64,000 nt of DNA from Membranipora membranacea (lineage: Eukaryota; Bryozoa; Gymnolaemata; Cheilostomatida; Membraniporidae), in NCBI GenBank assembly GCA_914767715.1, contig OU612071.1, positions 17,106,948 through 17,170,947 on the forward strand. The letters run 5' to 3'. Made by a program: the position numbers and the translations under genes. Positions 24,096 through 35,884 of this stretch are shown here, one piece after another (within the stretch, counting starts at the first letter, position 1; each line of letters starts with the position of its first letter). The notes beneath the pieces were generated by a model that was not told the origin of the DNA, did not search any database, and worked only from the letters and a program-made list of their open reading frames with translations.

Positions 24096-25194
24096 TGTAA
24101 TACCTTTTATTGTACATGTTTTCAGAACTCTTTACTAGGCACAAATTTAACGAACTTATCATAACCACAATATTAAAATTAGTATATTTTTTTCACACAC
24201 TTACTTACGCAGAACTCAGCTACACTTTTTTTTAACTGTAAATACGTTACTCAATCATGTCTGTTAATATTCTCACTTCCGCAAAATTAAATAAAGTTGA
24301 TTGCACTACGCAGCCAAAAATATGAAATTGTAATGTCACAACCTTCCAAATAAATTATTGCCAAATAACAGTTAATCTCAAGGATAATGGCATCAATTTG
24401 GAAAAAAACTATACAAGGCTAGTTATCAAAATAATATTGATTCTTGTATGCAGCCAAAGCCATACAATTGGCTGTTAGTATGTAGATGAGTGTATACCAT
24501 GGTACAATACTTTGGAGTTTCCAGTCACTTAGTTCAGGGCTGAAAAATTTTGACTTGTATGTCTATATATCTGCTAGATGTTGATAAGCTGTTATCAGAT
24601 GGAATGAGTTATCCCCTCCGAGAAAGAAAGGGCACAACTTGGATAGTTGGTTAACGCCTTATTACACTTATTAGATGTCTATTATGGCAAACTCATGCTG
24701 TGACACGGCAGTTTTTCAGCAGTTTTTTCTCTTAATCTCATACTCTCTTCCTATTAATACCATGAGACTTCAACCAATAACACAAACACAGTTATCGATA
24801 TCAGTACACATAAATCTCCTAATATTAAAGGCGCTCTATGAGTGCAATAACGGAGATATTGATGCTTATGAATGCAGCCATTTATGCCAGCTCAATGTTT
24901 TCTGGGTCGATCCCCTGCTGCCATTTAACCATGGAAAGTCGATCAAATTCACACTTAGGTCATTTTGTGTAGTATTTAGATATGTACTAACAGTACAGCC
25001 TAGTGGGCCACCCCGAGCCAAACAACAAACCCATATCCGATTAGGCCGTATGAAATTACAGCATAACAATCCCTTTTATGGTAGCAGTAATGGATTCTGA
25101 TGTGACAAGACACTGAAAGTGGTGTGAAAAAAAAAGAGATTCAAATGACACGAAAAAATACTCATCAATTAACCATTGCCCAAAAATGAACATT
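24096..25194. other. Non-coding interval with an unrecognised 141-codon open frame
   Basis: A plus-strand frame at 24675-25100 (141 codons) is preserved at 51486-51911 with a few substitutions. It has no recognisable domain, no upstream promoter signal that I can see and an antisense frame of 67 codons. Probably chance or old transposon sequence. Nothing else is supported here. Confidence 0.3.
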
Positions 25195-25390
25195 GATATT
25201 CAATTCCCCACAGTGTTTTGAAGTTTGTATCTCCTGTCCACTAATCATAGCAAATCGTATTGCCTCTAACGAGGAGACAACTTGGCGTTTTTATTGAGTT
25301 GCGACATTTGCGACATTAGTGGGTTTGAGCCATTGCGACGTTTAAAAAATTGCAACGTTTGTGGGTTCTACAAGCCGCATTACCATTAAA
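25195..25390 (-). repeat. Right inverted arm with GTCGCAA motifs (unit 2)
   Basis: Reverse-complement partner of 18340-18570. The outer edge reads CAACGTTTGTGGG and the inner edge CCCCACAGTGTTTTGAAG. It lies about 100 bp upstream of the TATA box of the plus-strand secreted gene, so it may contribute to that gene's upstream region. Confidence 0.65.
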
Positions 25391-25490
25391 ATCGACATTT
25401 ATATTGACGGTTATGAGTAGCATTATTATAATAGATTAAATCTTACATCATTGGCTTACAGAAAGGAAGTAAGGACTGGAGGCAAAAAAG

Positions 25491-25565
25491 TATAAAAGCT
25501 GAGGGAAGAGCTCGAGAGGTCACACACTTCAATCAGCCACACAGAGCACAGCTTCTTCAGTAATC
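25491..25565 (+). promoter_or_regulatory. TATA promoter of the plus-strand secreted gene (unit 2)
   Basis: TATAAAA (25491-25497), then GAGGTCACACACTTCAATCAG (broken here as GAGGTCACACACTTC and AATCAG) and ACAGAGCACAGCTTCTTC. Spacing and words match the minus-strand gene promoter at 11617-11538, although the relatives lie on opposite strands 14 kb apart. The leader donor is weaker here (GTAATC rather than GTAAGT). Confidence 0.6.
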
Positions 25566-25747
25566 TTTTTAATGTATATCAATTTATGATAAAATACAGA
25601 CCTGAACATATCTGATATTACAGAACACAGAGATCTTCAGCTAGGAAACAAATTTCTTTGGGTTTTTCACCATTTTACAAAAGAGAAATACTTTTCCCCT
25701 TGCCGCTCAAATATTTTCCTAACCCAGTTTAATATTTCTGTTTTAGG

Positions 25748-26155
25748 ATGAATAAGTTGATTCTCATTTCTCTGCTTTTCACGATTATTGGTGCAAGTTA
25801 GTACAGTGCAATATTCACAGCAACTTCTAAGAAGTTATTAGATAGGTGTAAATCAAATCCATGCTGTAAACGAGATTAATAATGCAGACTCAAAACTATC
25901 AAGTAAAACTAGGGTTTGTTAACAGGCTTGCTAAGGATAAAAAGCTTTTGACTAAATTCTTTGATCAGAACTTATCTCATAGTACTGGCATGTGATGTTA
26001 GCCTCTTTGTTTCAGGAACCCTATTTGGTGGAAGGGAGCAAAGCAATGGCAAGAGAAAACATGGTGGAGAGGTGACAACAGGCAGCAGAAAACCTGCAGC
26101 AAACCACGATTGGAAGAGGGAACCAAGAAACAAAGAAACAGCAGGAGCTGAGTAA
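25748..26155 (+). CDS. Short secreted protein, truncated relative of the repeat protein (unit 2)
   Basis: Exon 1 (25748-25796) encodes the same signal peptide as the minus-strand gene, MNKLILISLLFTIIGAS, preceded by the same TTTTAG-G-ATG acceptor. Exon 2 (26016-26155) joins in the same phase and reads GGREQSNGKRKHGGEVTTGSR before ending ...KETAGAE, TAA; total 62 residues. The segment is homologous to the N-terminus of the repeat protein (VLGRKQTNGEKDNGREVTTGSR). The stop replaces the first Lys of an AGAKHDG block, so this is either a shortened secreted peptide gene or a nonsense-truncated copy. The donor is GTTAGT. The next 420 bp still carry decayed repeats. Confidence 0.6.
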
Positions 26156-26574
26156 ACTGGTAACATGGACAAAAGAACAAAAAGAAGTGCAGAAGAGTCA
26201 AGACAAGCAGCAAAACACAACGGTAATACAGATGAAAGAAGAACCGGAGGGCAAAGAGGACTTCTGGCAGTAAGAGAGGATCAGGAATAGCTGAGCACAA
26301 TGGTACCAATGACAAAAGAGCCAAAAGAAGCGCAGAAGAGCCATAACAAGCAGCCGAGCACAATGGTAATAAGGATGAAAGCAGGACCGGAGGGCAAAGA
26401 GCAGCAGCTAAGCAAGATGGAAAAAGGACTCCTGGTCACAAGAGAGGAGCAGGAAGAGCCGAGCACAATGGTAACAATGACAGAAGAGCCAAAAGAAGCA
26501 CAGATGAGCCAAGACATGCAGCTAAGCACAACGGTAATGAGGATGAAAAAATAACAGGAGGGCAAAAAGCATAA
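26156..26574 (+). pseudogene. Decayed repeat region of the plus-strand secreted gene (unit 2)
   Basis: Read past the stop, the same frame gives TGNMDKRTKRSAEESRQAAK-type sequence. After a frameshift it gives AEHNGTNDKRAKRS, then AEHNGNNDRRAKRSTDEP and AAKHNGNEDEKITGGQKA with TAA at 26572-26574. These are clear relatives of the 55-residue unit, about three copies, with stops at 26153 and at the CCATAACAAG codon near 26343 and one frameshift. Unit 3 lacks the second stop (CCAAAACAAG). Confidence 0.7.
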
Positions 26575-27519
26575 GCATTTCCTGTGGAAAAAATTATTTA
26601 GATGTGTTGTCTATAGATGAGTCCATTAAAATATAAACCTCAAAAAGTATTTTCACTTGTAAAATCATTCTGTTTGGCACCCATATATCAATCCTATTAC
26701 AGATTTTTAACATTCTTTGAAGATACCCCATATCATATATTCACTACTATATGCATTATAACATTGATTCACTTCATAGCAAATACTAAGAAAGCTCAAA
26801 ATGATGTGTCAAATTTATTTTTTCATTGAAATTAGAGGTAGTTTTTCCAAATTAGATTCTCCCCTCTACCATTTGTTTCTCTTACATGAGTTACCGCACA
26901 GTTACCAACTAGTTAAGATTACAAAGTTGATCAACTTAATGACGTGTCAAGCCATACATGACTTGAAAGCTAATGAGTCATGATGACATTCAGCCCAAAA
27001 ACCTCCTGCAATGGTTGATTTCATAATATGCAACATGCACATAGAAACATAAAATGGGTGTAATGTCCCCCTCCGGGCGGTAACCCCATTATCTTCTCTT
27101 TTTATATGAGACATATTAATCCATAGCAGTGCATAGACACTCGTTGCCCTCGCAAAAGATTTTACGCTGAACTAACCTACAACCTACAATGTCCAACTAC
27201 AGACAGTCGCTCTCTATTAGTACTGATAATAACAGCTGACACATAATCACCAGCAGGTCTTTACTACAAAGTTTCTGATTGGCTGATATTGTTGACCCTC
27301 TCTCCTCCTGTCCAGGAACATGGGCACCAACACATTGCGGGGATTATTGCAATGATGACGGCAACGGAATTGTATCTTTCACAAATGATTACTAGTCACG
27401 GGTCGGTATTTTAACCCCAAACAAGATTCATTAATTTCTACTAATTTTGACACTCATCCTTTGTCAGCTGGCTAATTAGCAGAGTGTTTATGCCAGCTGT
27501 AGAGTAGGCTGTATCTCAG
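26575..27519. other. Non-coding interval
   Basis: No gene is supported. An exon-like piece at about 27316-27397 (acceptor TCCAG, ending at TAG, with Cys-containing reading THCGDYCNDDGNG) loses its frame in unit 3 through a GGGG/GGG difference. Confidence 0.4.
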
Positions 27520-27680
27520 CTTTATTGAGATATAATTTAAAGCAAAATTCAAGACATCTAGAGAGTGGTGAAATGCCTAGCAATTTGCCTGCCAATCTCA
27601 CTGTACTTGATGTACTGATCAACAGTATTAATTCTACCAGGTTTACCACTGGGCAATACCACCTCATGCTTCCCACTCAG
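27520..27680 (+). other. Candidate orphan exon (53 codons, unit 2)
   Basis: Bounded by an acceptor (CTCAG) and a donor (CTCAG-GTACTG), open in one frame: GEMPSNLPANLTVLDVLINS... The unit 3 copy (54583-54743) differs by a few mostly conservative changes and keeps the frame and both sites. The LPANLT...VLI pattern vaguely recalls adhesion-receptor GAIN-region exons, but no partner exon is seen. Confidence 0.25.
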
Positions 27681-27833
27681 GTACTGCCTAATTGTTCCCA
27701 GCAATGTCAACTTCCTTCATAAAGTAATATCAAATTTTACTTTTAGTCCATTATAACCTTCAGTAACTCAGGCAGGCTGCTTGTCTAAAGCTTTCGAGGG
27801 TCAGCTATTATCGACTCTGAACTTGTGGAACAA

Positions 27834-28184
27834 TTAAAAATGAGAAATACTGTCCAGCAACCATACATAAATAGACATTCGCTTGTTCAGGGTCAGATAT
27901 TTTCCCCTAATCCAAATAATATATATCAGTGCATGTAGCCAGGGTCCCCTTTTTATTGTGAGTACTTTCAGTCTATGAGTTGCTTCCCCTGTAACTGCGA
28001 GAATGATCAAAACTGAGTTTAATGAAACAGCGTTGGTATTTTGCAAATGACCAGAAATAACCCAAGTACAGCAATCAAGGAGGAAAATTAAAATTAATGC
28101 TGAATATACTAAGAATAGAATAGCAATACCAATCATATTCGTAATGAGGTAACACTTCCTCCAAAATTTGGATGAAACATTCAT
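27834..28184 (-). other. Hydrophobic 116-codon open frame (unit 2)
   Basis: A minus-strand frame with one or two membrane-like segments (around ILFLVYSALILIFLLDCC) is preserved in length at 55636-55986 with about eight substitutions. No family recognised. The interval is upstream of the filament exons on the other strand. Chance preservation between young duplicates is likely. Confidence 0.25.
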
Positions 28185-28432
28185 TAATGGCTTGCGCCTA
28201 TCACATCACACAGCAATCATTTGATTTTGGAATCATAGAAAGAATTAACCAGTTTATGGGCACGGCCATGATTGCATTCAATGTGTTCATTGCATTGAAA
28301 ATGATAAATAGGAGAGACATATGTGCCACTGAAAACATGTTGGATTTGGGCTTTTGAGAATTTATCGCTCTTAATCTAACCAGTACGAAAAACGCAAATC
28401 ACCACTTACTATAACTATCTTTTTCTAAACAG

Positions 28433-31400
28433 GATGAGCTTTTCAAGACGATTCAGGAGAGAGATGCAGAGAGGCTGAACAATATCGATCTACAGAATCA
28501 GATGCAGGCTCTGCAGGAGGAGATGGAGTTCCTCAAAAATGTAAGTGCTTACATACCAGCCTGCTTCTACTCCTCCTTGGGTGAATGGCGTTTGAGAAAT
28601 TCCACTACTGTAGTTGTGCCCTCAGACAAAATAAGAGCATAACTCCTCCTGTAAAGACAAAATATTATTATAATGTTGTTATGCAAATCCCAACAATCTA
28701 TCAAAATGTTCTTTTTCTCTGCTCAGTGTAATGGAACACTTTGAAATGTATTGGAACTGAACTCCTCTGTAGTTGTTTTTTTTCCGCTTGCCTAAAAATT
28801 TATCAAAAACTAAACCAACGGCCCTCCCTAACATACCATTCATTTGTTATAAATAGCTTCATGAGCAAGAAATGAAGGAGCTACAAGCCCTGATTGGTCA
28901 GGATACATACAAGGATAACAGAACATTCTGGGAGGGAGAGATGTCTAAAGCCATCAGAGAATTACAGAACGAGTTTGACAGAAGACTCGATCACCAGAAT
29001 CAAAAAATGCAGAGCTATTACCAAATGAAGGTAAGTGATGTCAGAAATTACTTTGTAGTTGTCTGCACTGACATCGAGACTACACTATCATCATGTGTAT
29101 CTCTGATCGTTAGAGTAAATTTAGAAAGAATACCTAACATGTACTTGCCCCTAAATAGTTAAATTGATCTTGGGTTGTCACACCAAATTCCTTGTGATGG
29201 TACTCATGCTAAGTGAATTAGTTGACTCTCTTTCGATCAGAGGTATACATGCAATAGTATATCAAGTCGTCAGTGTGGTTGTCTGCACAACAAATGATTT
29301 TGTGATGCGGTCGAGATATTACCACCACTCCGTTTTACTTCCATCCTTGTGGTCGAGTTATCTAGCCATCTAATCTCCCAGCTTTGCCCGACTTGTCAGC
29401 TATCCAATGTAGGCCTAGTATCAAGTGAGCAGGCCTACACTATAACACTAATGAGAAAGAAGTAAATTGGCCAAAACAATAATCTCACCCTTTTGTGACC
29501 TCCCATCCAAATTCTGAACCATCCCATTCAGCTTTCTAGCTTCTCAGCTTACCCAAATATGTCAGCTATCCAATTTTTCCGTTTTCTTTCACACAGGTAC
29601 AAGAAGTGAAGACAGGCCAGGCTAAGGACCAGAGCAGAATGGAGTCTGTTATGACTGAGACTAAGAGGTTGCAGACAATGATGAATGACATGAGAGGTCA
29701 AATCTCTGACCTTGAGGGAAGAAACACCCTCCTAGAGAAACAATACAATGATCTTCTCAGACAGCATGAAGAGGTAAGCACTCATTGAATCACAGTCAAA
29801 TATTGGTGCTACTGAACATCTGTGTTCTCAGGCTTTTTAGCTGAACTTGAGAAGCTCCCATGACTTTTTCTTTCAACATAGAGCCGATGGGAGGAAGTTC
29901 TCATGTTTGAAGGGGCACACTTACCAATATACATGTTTAAGTAGGAATGCCACTGATAGCTCCAACTGTATTGGAAAAGAAATCGGAGGGATATTTTTAT
30001 TTCTCTCATATTTGGACAAACAAAAAGTGTGCTAAAGTTTGGTTTTCTGTGTTGATTATTTAAATGTAATTTTTGTAGGACATGAGAACGTGGGACGAAG
30101 AGAAGGGTAAATATGAGTCTGAGATTGAGAGGCTGACAGCAGAGCTGGAGAGAATGCTCAGAGAGATGGAAGTAGTAATGGACTTCAAACTCTCACTCGA
30201 GCTCGAGATCGCCGCCTACAGGAAACTGCTCGAAGTTGAGGAGAACAGGTAATGTAGAGCTCATAACATTTGGTTTGGTGCCTTCAATCAGCGATGCTTA
30301 CAAAGTACCCACAATGCAACTTTGGCTTCGGAATTTTAGGAGTGTTTGATAGGCTCACTTTGCAGCCTTGACTAACAATCCACATGTATATGAGTATGTG
30401 TGTATATGACCACTTAACCTTGCAAAAATAAAGTCAAGAAAAATTCTCATCATGGTAATAGTGACAATCGTAAAAAAGTTTCGTTTTCCTCATTGATATC
30501 TATTTTCATTTCAGGATGAATATGAGAGATCAGATGGGCACAGAGACGATCACAGAGACTATGACCACACAGCAGAGCAGCAGCTCATCATCTCATGGTG
30601 GTATGATGGGAGGCAGCAGCAGCAGCAGTAGTGGTATGATTGGAGGAGGAAGTGGTATGGGAGGCAACTCCTCAAGTAAGTAGTGGTGGGAATTATATTT
30701 TTAGTTTATATTACTTTCTTTGAAATCTGGAAATAGTTTTTTACTGGCTCTGTATTAATGATTGCCACCTTGTGAAATATGCATCAAGATTGCAGTTGTG
30801 TGTATGGGCATGGGAGGCGACTCCACCAGAAAATTGAAATAACGAAATAGTTCTGTCTGTTTGAGATGGCCTAATTCTTTCAAATTTGCAAAGGCAACTT
30901 TTACACTACGCTAATCAAGTATCGATAAATATATTGGGATATATTCGGAACCCAGCAGCGCACCTGTCACCCTCATTAACATCAATTAGGCAAGCAAACT
31001 CTCATAGTTTTCTCGTATATTATAATATAATATACAATATAACACATATTCAATTTCTCTCCTCTAGGCTCCATCACCACGGGATCGATGTCACAGAAAA
31101 CTACATTCCAGAGATCAGCTAAAGGCCCACTAGCCATCAGCCAGTGTGATCCTAACGGACTCTGGGTTGAGGTGGAGAACACTGGATGCAAAGACGAGGA
31201 TATCGGTGGATGGAAAATCTCAAGAAAGGTAAATTCTAATTAGAGTCAATTCTTCACCTGGCAAAACAGGTTGTGCTAGAAAACAGCTCAAAATACAAGC
31301 TACACACAGCTTATTCTGACAAAAACCTCAGATAGGACAGGTGGAAGCTAACGAGAGCTAGCTGCCTATCTGTTATTTTATTATTTTTATACACCTTTTT

Positions 31401-32122
31401 TATTTTTAATCATTTATTATTTACCTTCAAACTTTCGCCCTCATTTCATGGCTTATTTTTCATCTTACATGTCGATAACAATGTAATGCCATACTTTGAG
31501 TTTCCCGAGGGACTGACTCTGGGTTAACTCCCGAGACTCTCGCAGTGTGAAGATTTACGCCCAGGGTAAGGGACCTGCTGGAGCTCTCGAGTATAACATG
31601 GAGAACTGGGGTAACGTTAGTCAAGTCACCACCAGCCTCATCAACCCCGCTGGAGAGGTGAGTTACTTTACAGAATGAAAATTTTCATCTGAAATTAAAT
31701 TTGGTTGCCTGGTCAAGAAATATAGAATTCACAGGAGGCAACATTATTAACAAATTTTGATGTCTGCAACACCATCGCCCAAACTATGGTTGAGCTGTTT
31801 GCCCAAATAATAGATGAGGGAGAGATTTGAAGGTTGACATTTGAAACTACAAACTTAACACTGATGTATTTGGGGCATGCTGGCAGACTTTTGATAAGGT
31901 GCTAGTTTGTACTTGTGAGTTCAGTGCATCGTCTTAATTCACCCTTAAAATCAGAGCGGCACTTAATACCCCAAAGATGGTTATCTCCTTTATATTCGTT
32001 GATATGAGCTCACTAATAACCCTCATATGTCCGTAAACACAAACTATTGAATAACTCAATATTATTCTCCGTAATTGCAGGACAAAGCCACACACGTACA
32101 GAAGACAAGCTATGCACAGTAA
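28433..32122 (+). pseudogene. Cytoplasmic intermediate filament gene with broken lamin-tail exon (unit 2)
   Basis: Eight exons: 28433-28540, 28857-29030, 29597-29773, 30079-30248, 30515-30675, 31068-31228, 31471-31657, 32081-32122. They encode coil 1B (DELFKTIQERDAERL; EMKELQALIGQDTYKDN...SYYQMK), coil 2 with the EIAAYRKLLE end motif, a Ser/Gly/Met linker and a lamin-tail domain. The coil 1B segment resembles invertebrate cytoplasmic filaments. Lesions: the acceptor before 31471 is AT instead of AG, an extra T near 31524 creates an immediate TAA in the lamin-tail exon, and the conserved end motif has DFK instead of DSK. Head and coil 1A exons are not visible upstream in the window. The rod could still be translated, but the tail domain cannot be made normally. 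Confidence 0.8.
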
Positions 32123-34332
32123 GCAGAGAGATCAAACTCTTCGTAATATTCAAGAGAGGATAACTCGGATTAGTTAGACTGATCACCTTATTCTCTCGGT
32201 TAGCTTTCGGCTACAACTGCCATAATTATATGTATCCCATAATGCAATATCTGAAACTTCCAGTGCGTTCACGTCAGTTAAAAAATATAGATTGAGCTGA
32301 TCTTACTGGAAATTTCGGATTTGTTGTACTGTGTGCAGATTTGATTTTGTCTAATTGAAGAGGCCTAGCCCCTGTATGAAGTGTTATTATTTCGAATTGC
32401 CTAGTGGTGATGTTGTCCCCTTTTTTTCGTAGTGTTTTGATGAATCACGCTTAGAAAGACTTGATGAATCTCTATTTTGGTGTTGAATCTGTAATCAATG
32501 AATGCTAGTGAACGAAGAAAGAAAACTCTTCTTTCAAACTATAAATATTATTTGTGTTGAACTAGACTACAGCTTGTAAAAGGCTAACTGCATTTATGAA
32601 TATAATATATGTTTGATGGTAATATTTGGTGGCGTTTTTCTAAGTCATGTCGCGTCAATCTCCCTTTCGTAGTTTTAGTTTTAGTCTGAGTGCTTTATCA
32701 ATCATGTCCCTGTTCTTTACATCTATGTTATATTCTTGTCCTGTCTTGTTTCTGAATGATTATTTTGTTGTTTCAAACAAAGTTATGATAGTCTGACTAT
32801 ATTATTTTGCAAATTTTCATATACCTATCTCCATATTTATGCATATCTATTTTATTAATGATCTATTTATAATAAAAAACTTTACATGACATATATGATC
32901 AAGCTTATTGTGATATCTTGTAGGTTATGGTGAGTGTTTGCTCTTTTTTTGGGGAGGGGGAGGAGATACAACCTTCCAAATACAAAGCTTGTCAAGTTAG
33001 TCTAAACTGGCCTGTAGATGACATTGTTTACTCAGGGAGAGATACAACGTATAGTAGTATCCATTTCACTTAAAACACTCAGGCCTTCAGCTAGAAACCA
33101 TGACGCAACCACTGTTTTGAGGCCGTCTCTAGTACTACCTCCTTTACCCCTCAGTTCAATCATGACATGAGGAATTAAATACTTAGCTGGCCAAATCTAC
33201 ATAACAAGGTTAGCGTGTTAGACCACTTACAAGCTATGAGATTACTTTGCTGTTGTCTTCATACTATGCTGTTGCCAAATCCATGCAGATGCGCTCTCTG
33301 CCTATTGTAATGCTTTTTGTGACTTGTTTGAATTCTATGCCTGAGAGCCCAACTCTAGTCAGAAATTGGTAGGTGACCTAGCCAAGATTCCATGGCAGCC
33401 AACTTACACTGCGAGAAGTTCGCAATTCCAACCTATGTCTTGGCATTGTGTCAACAGATCGTCATATCTTGTCATATGACTGACCACTCGGTGTACCTCT
33501 AGTTCTCAGTTCGATGGCAGTGTTCCAAGTGTGCCCGGGATAGAGGCTGATCATAAGCTGCACCAACCAAAGAGCTGGCCAGTTGATGACATTGTTTATT
33601 ACACATAGTTATATGGCTGAATAATTTTAGGTTATAATAGTATTTGTTAATAATGTTTATGTTGTAACAAAGTTACTTTTATCAACATTATGATTGATCA
33701 GTTTTAGAAACAGAATAATTCGATTAATTTGGCGCCTTGTACCAATGCGTTTGGAATTGTTAACTAATATTGAAATTTAATGCTGCTGACTCAGTTTCTT
33801 TTTTCAGTATCTTTGGTGAAGCTAATAAATTGCTAACATGATTGTTAAATTGTTTTATGCTCTCGTTTCAGGCATTTCAAAGATTGCAACTTATCACTAA
33901 TTGATTGAATTGTTTATATCATACTGAAGACCAAAAGAGTTGTTGCGAAATTCGGTAAAGTACTGGCCTTAAAACTTGACATGTAAAAAATATAGAAAGT
34001 CAAAATTCTGTAGCACAATTTGATACATTATATCTATACTTTCTATCCCAACGCCCCTAATATCTTTGATAGTTCAGAATCCTCCTGTTCTTAAAGTTGT
34101 AAAAGGCTTACTATAGTGTTCAACATATCGAACCTGCAATTCCAGTCCAAGGATGCTTCATTAAAAGAGGTTGATTAAAATCAGATGTCTTGTCACTTGA
34201 CGCCATACCCAAGCATAGGCTGACGAAATTATTTGGCTTAGTTGCGAGGCTGCAATATCTGCGCCAGGTTGCTTTCTGTTTTCAGGCAGTTTGGAGCACA
34301 TCTGGGGGCCAACCAAACCCCAGCAGGCGATG
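32123..34332. other. Filament 3' flank, non-coding (unit 2)
   Basis: Counterpart of 4347-6690. A ~130-bp stretch around the unit 1 position 5370-5460 is missing. No gene seen. Confidence 0.5.
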
Positions 34333-34407
34333 GACAACAGTGGGATTTGAACCCATGACCGTCAGCATTTGAAAAGGTACCGCGCTCTAACCAACTGAGC
34401 CATCTCC
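34333..34407 (-). repeat. tRNA-derived SINE-like sequence (unit 2)
   Basis: Identical in structure to 6691-6765: A-box-like TGGCTCAGTTGG and B-box GGTTCAAATCC on the minus strand. Confidence 0.6.
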
Positions 34408-35094
34408 TACTGGCAGAACATGTCGGCTAAATTATATCGACCTGAACCGAGCCACTCTTCAATTTTTGATACAAAGGCTAAGATACACTGATGGTGTTTG
34501 GGTAGATCAAGAAATTGTTAGACAAAATACTTAGCTACTATCATAGTCACAAGTGGAGATTGCCATATAATATATGTAATAGCATACTGATATGTAGTCA
34601 AAGATTATACTCAGGCGGAAAATTGGTAATCAGTACCAAAACCAAACAAAAACATGGATGGCTACACAAGAAATTAGCCAAAAAGAATAGTATTTTGTAC
34701 TTGATAGATTAAATGTGTTTCCCCATGACAGCTGAATAAGATGACTCATATGAAAAGATTAACTCAATTGTTTCTTACCGTATTGACCAAATATTTTTAT
34801 TGATCGTTCGCATTTGGACTAGAAAATGATTTTTTTCTGGTAGCTTGTAAAAATTTAGAAGTAACACACATCTTAGTTTAGTGTTCATATTGCTAACGAT
34901 AGGTTAAAAAAACAAGCATGGATTTCATCCAACCCCAAAACCATACAGGCCAGGCGCCATACAGTAAAATAGATCTCATGTGAGAGTTGTAAAATGTTTC
35001 AAGGCCATCACGGCTTCAAAGGCATAGAGTTTTAATGCCACTTTGCGATGACATTCTCTAATGCTAAACAAATTATGTAAGGATAAGATGAACT

Positions 35095-35222
35095 ATAACA
35101 GGCTTGTAAGAATGTAATAGACATATTATGTCTATTGCATTTTTACAAGCCTGTTATTGGAATGCGATGATCTTTATGGCCTGAAATATTATTTCAGGCC
35201 ATAAAGATCATCGCATTCCAAT
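35095..35222. repeat. Two adjacent perfect or near-perfect palindromes (unit 2 only)
   Basis: Arms 35095-35125 and 35127-35157 are inverted copies (29 of 31 match, 1-nt loop). Arms 35157-35187 and 35191-35221 match 31 of 31 (3-nt loop). In unit 1 the two outer arms are almost directly joined (around 7450-7515), so unit 2 carries about 65 extra bases that are inverted copies of both flanks. Confidence 0.85.
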
Positions 35223-35884
35223 TTGTTACTCACACAACAACGGTCACAGCTTTTGCCTTTGTCAACAACATTTGAGATTTGAGCAGTGGTGTTTGTCCAT
35301 GAAAGACAACTTCTGCGCAATGGTCCACGGTCGAAGAATAAACTGCATGTTCCAATATGAAGCACGCTCTGCATTGACAAGATGAGACCGGGTTATTCTG
35401 ACTTGTGCATTCTTGCAATTGCAATATATTGATAATTTAGAGGAGGCTTGTGCATTTTCCCTTGTACATTTGTTAATGTTTACCACAGCTGCAACGACGA
35501 TAAAATATAAAGCTTTCGTCTCTCCTACATGCTGGCTATCCTTAACTAAATCAATTGATGGTTGGTAAAACTGAGCAAGTCTAGTGAGTTGCTTGGTCTT
35601 GTCAGACAAGATTTATTAGTTCATAATTTAATTTATATCCAAATAAAATTATTCAGTAATCAACTTTAAAACATGAATTATATTGAACTTTTGCGGTGCC
35701 AATTCCTCTCGATTCAGTATCATATGGAGTTATTATCCTTCTCTATAAACAAAACAACAACACAGCTGTTAAAGATTAAACAATTTGCATTATATTGTCT
35801 GCACATGATATGTTACTCGAATCTATATAGTTCTGGTTATCTGACCTTATTTATTTATAATCTTATTGAACAAGAACCAATTAT

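Noticed and set aside
24675-25100. Novel 141-residue protein
   Set aside because: Only evidence is an open frame shared by two young duplicates; no domain, promoter or bias.
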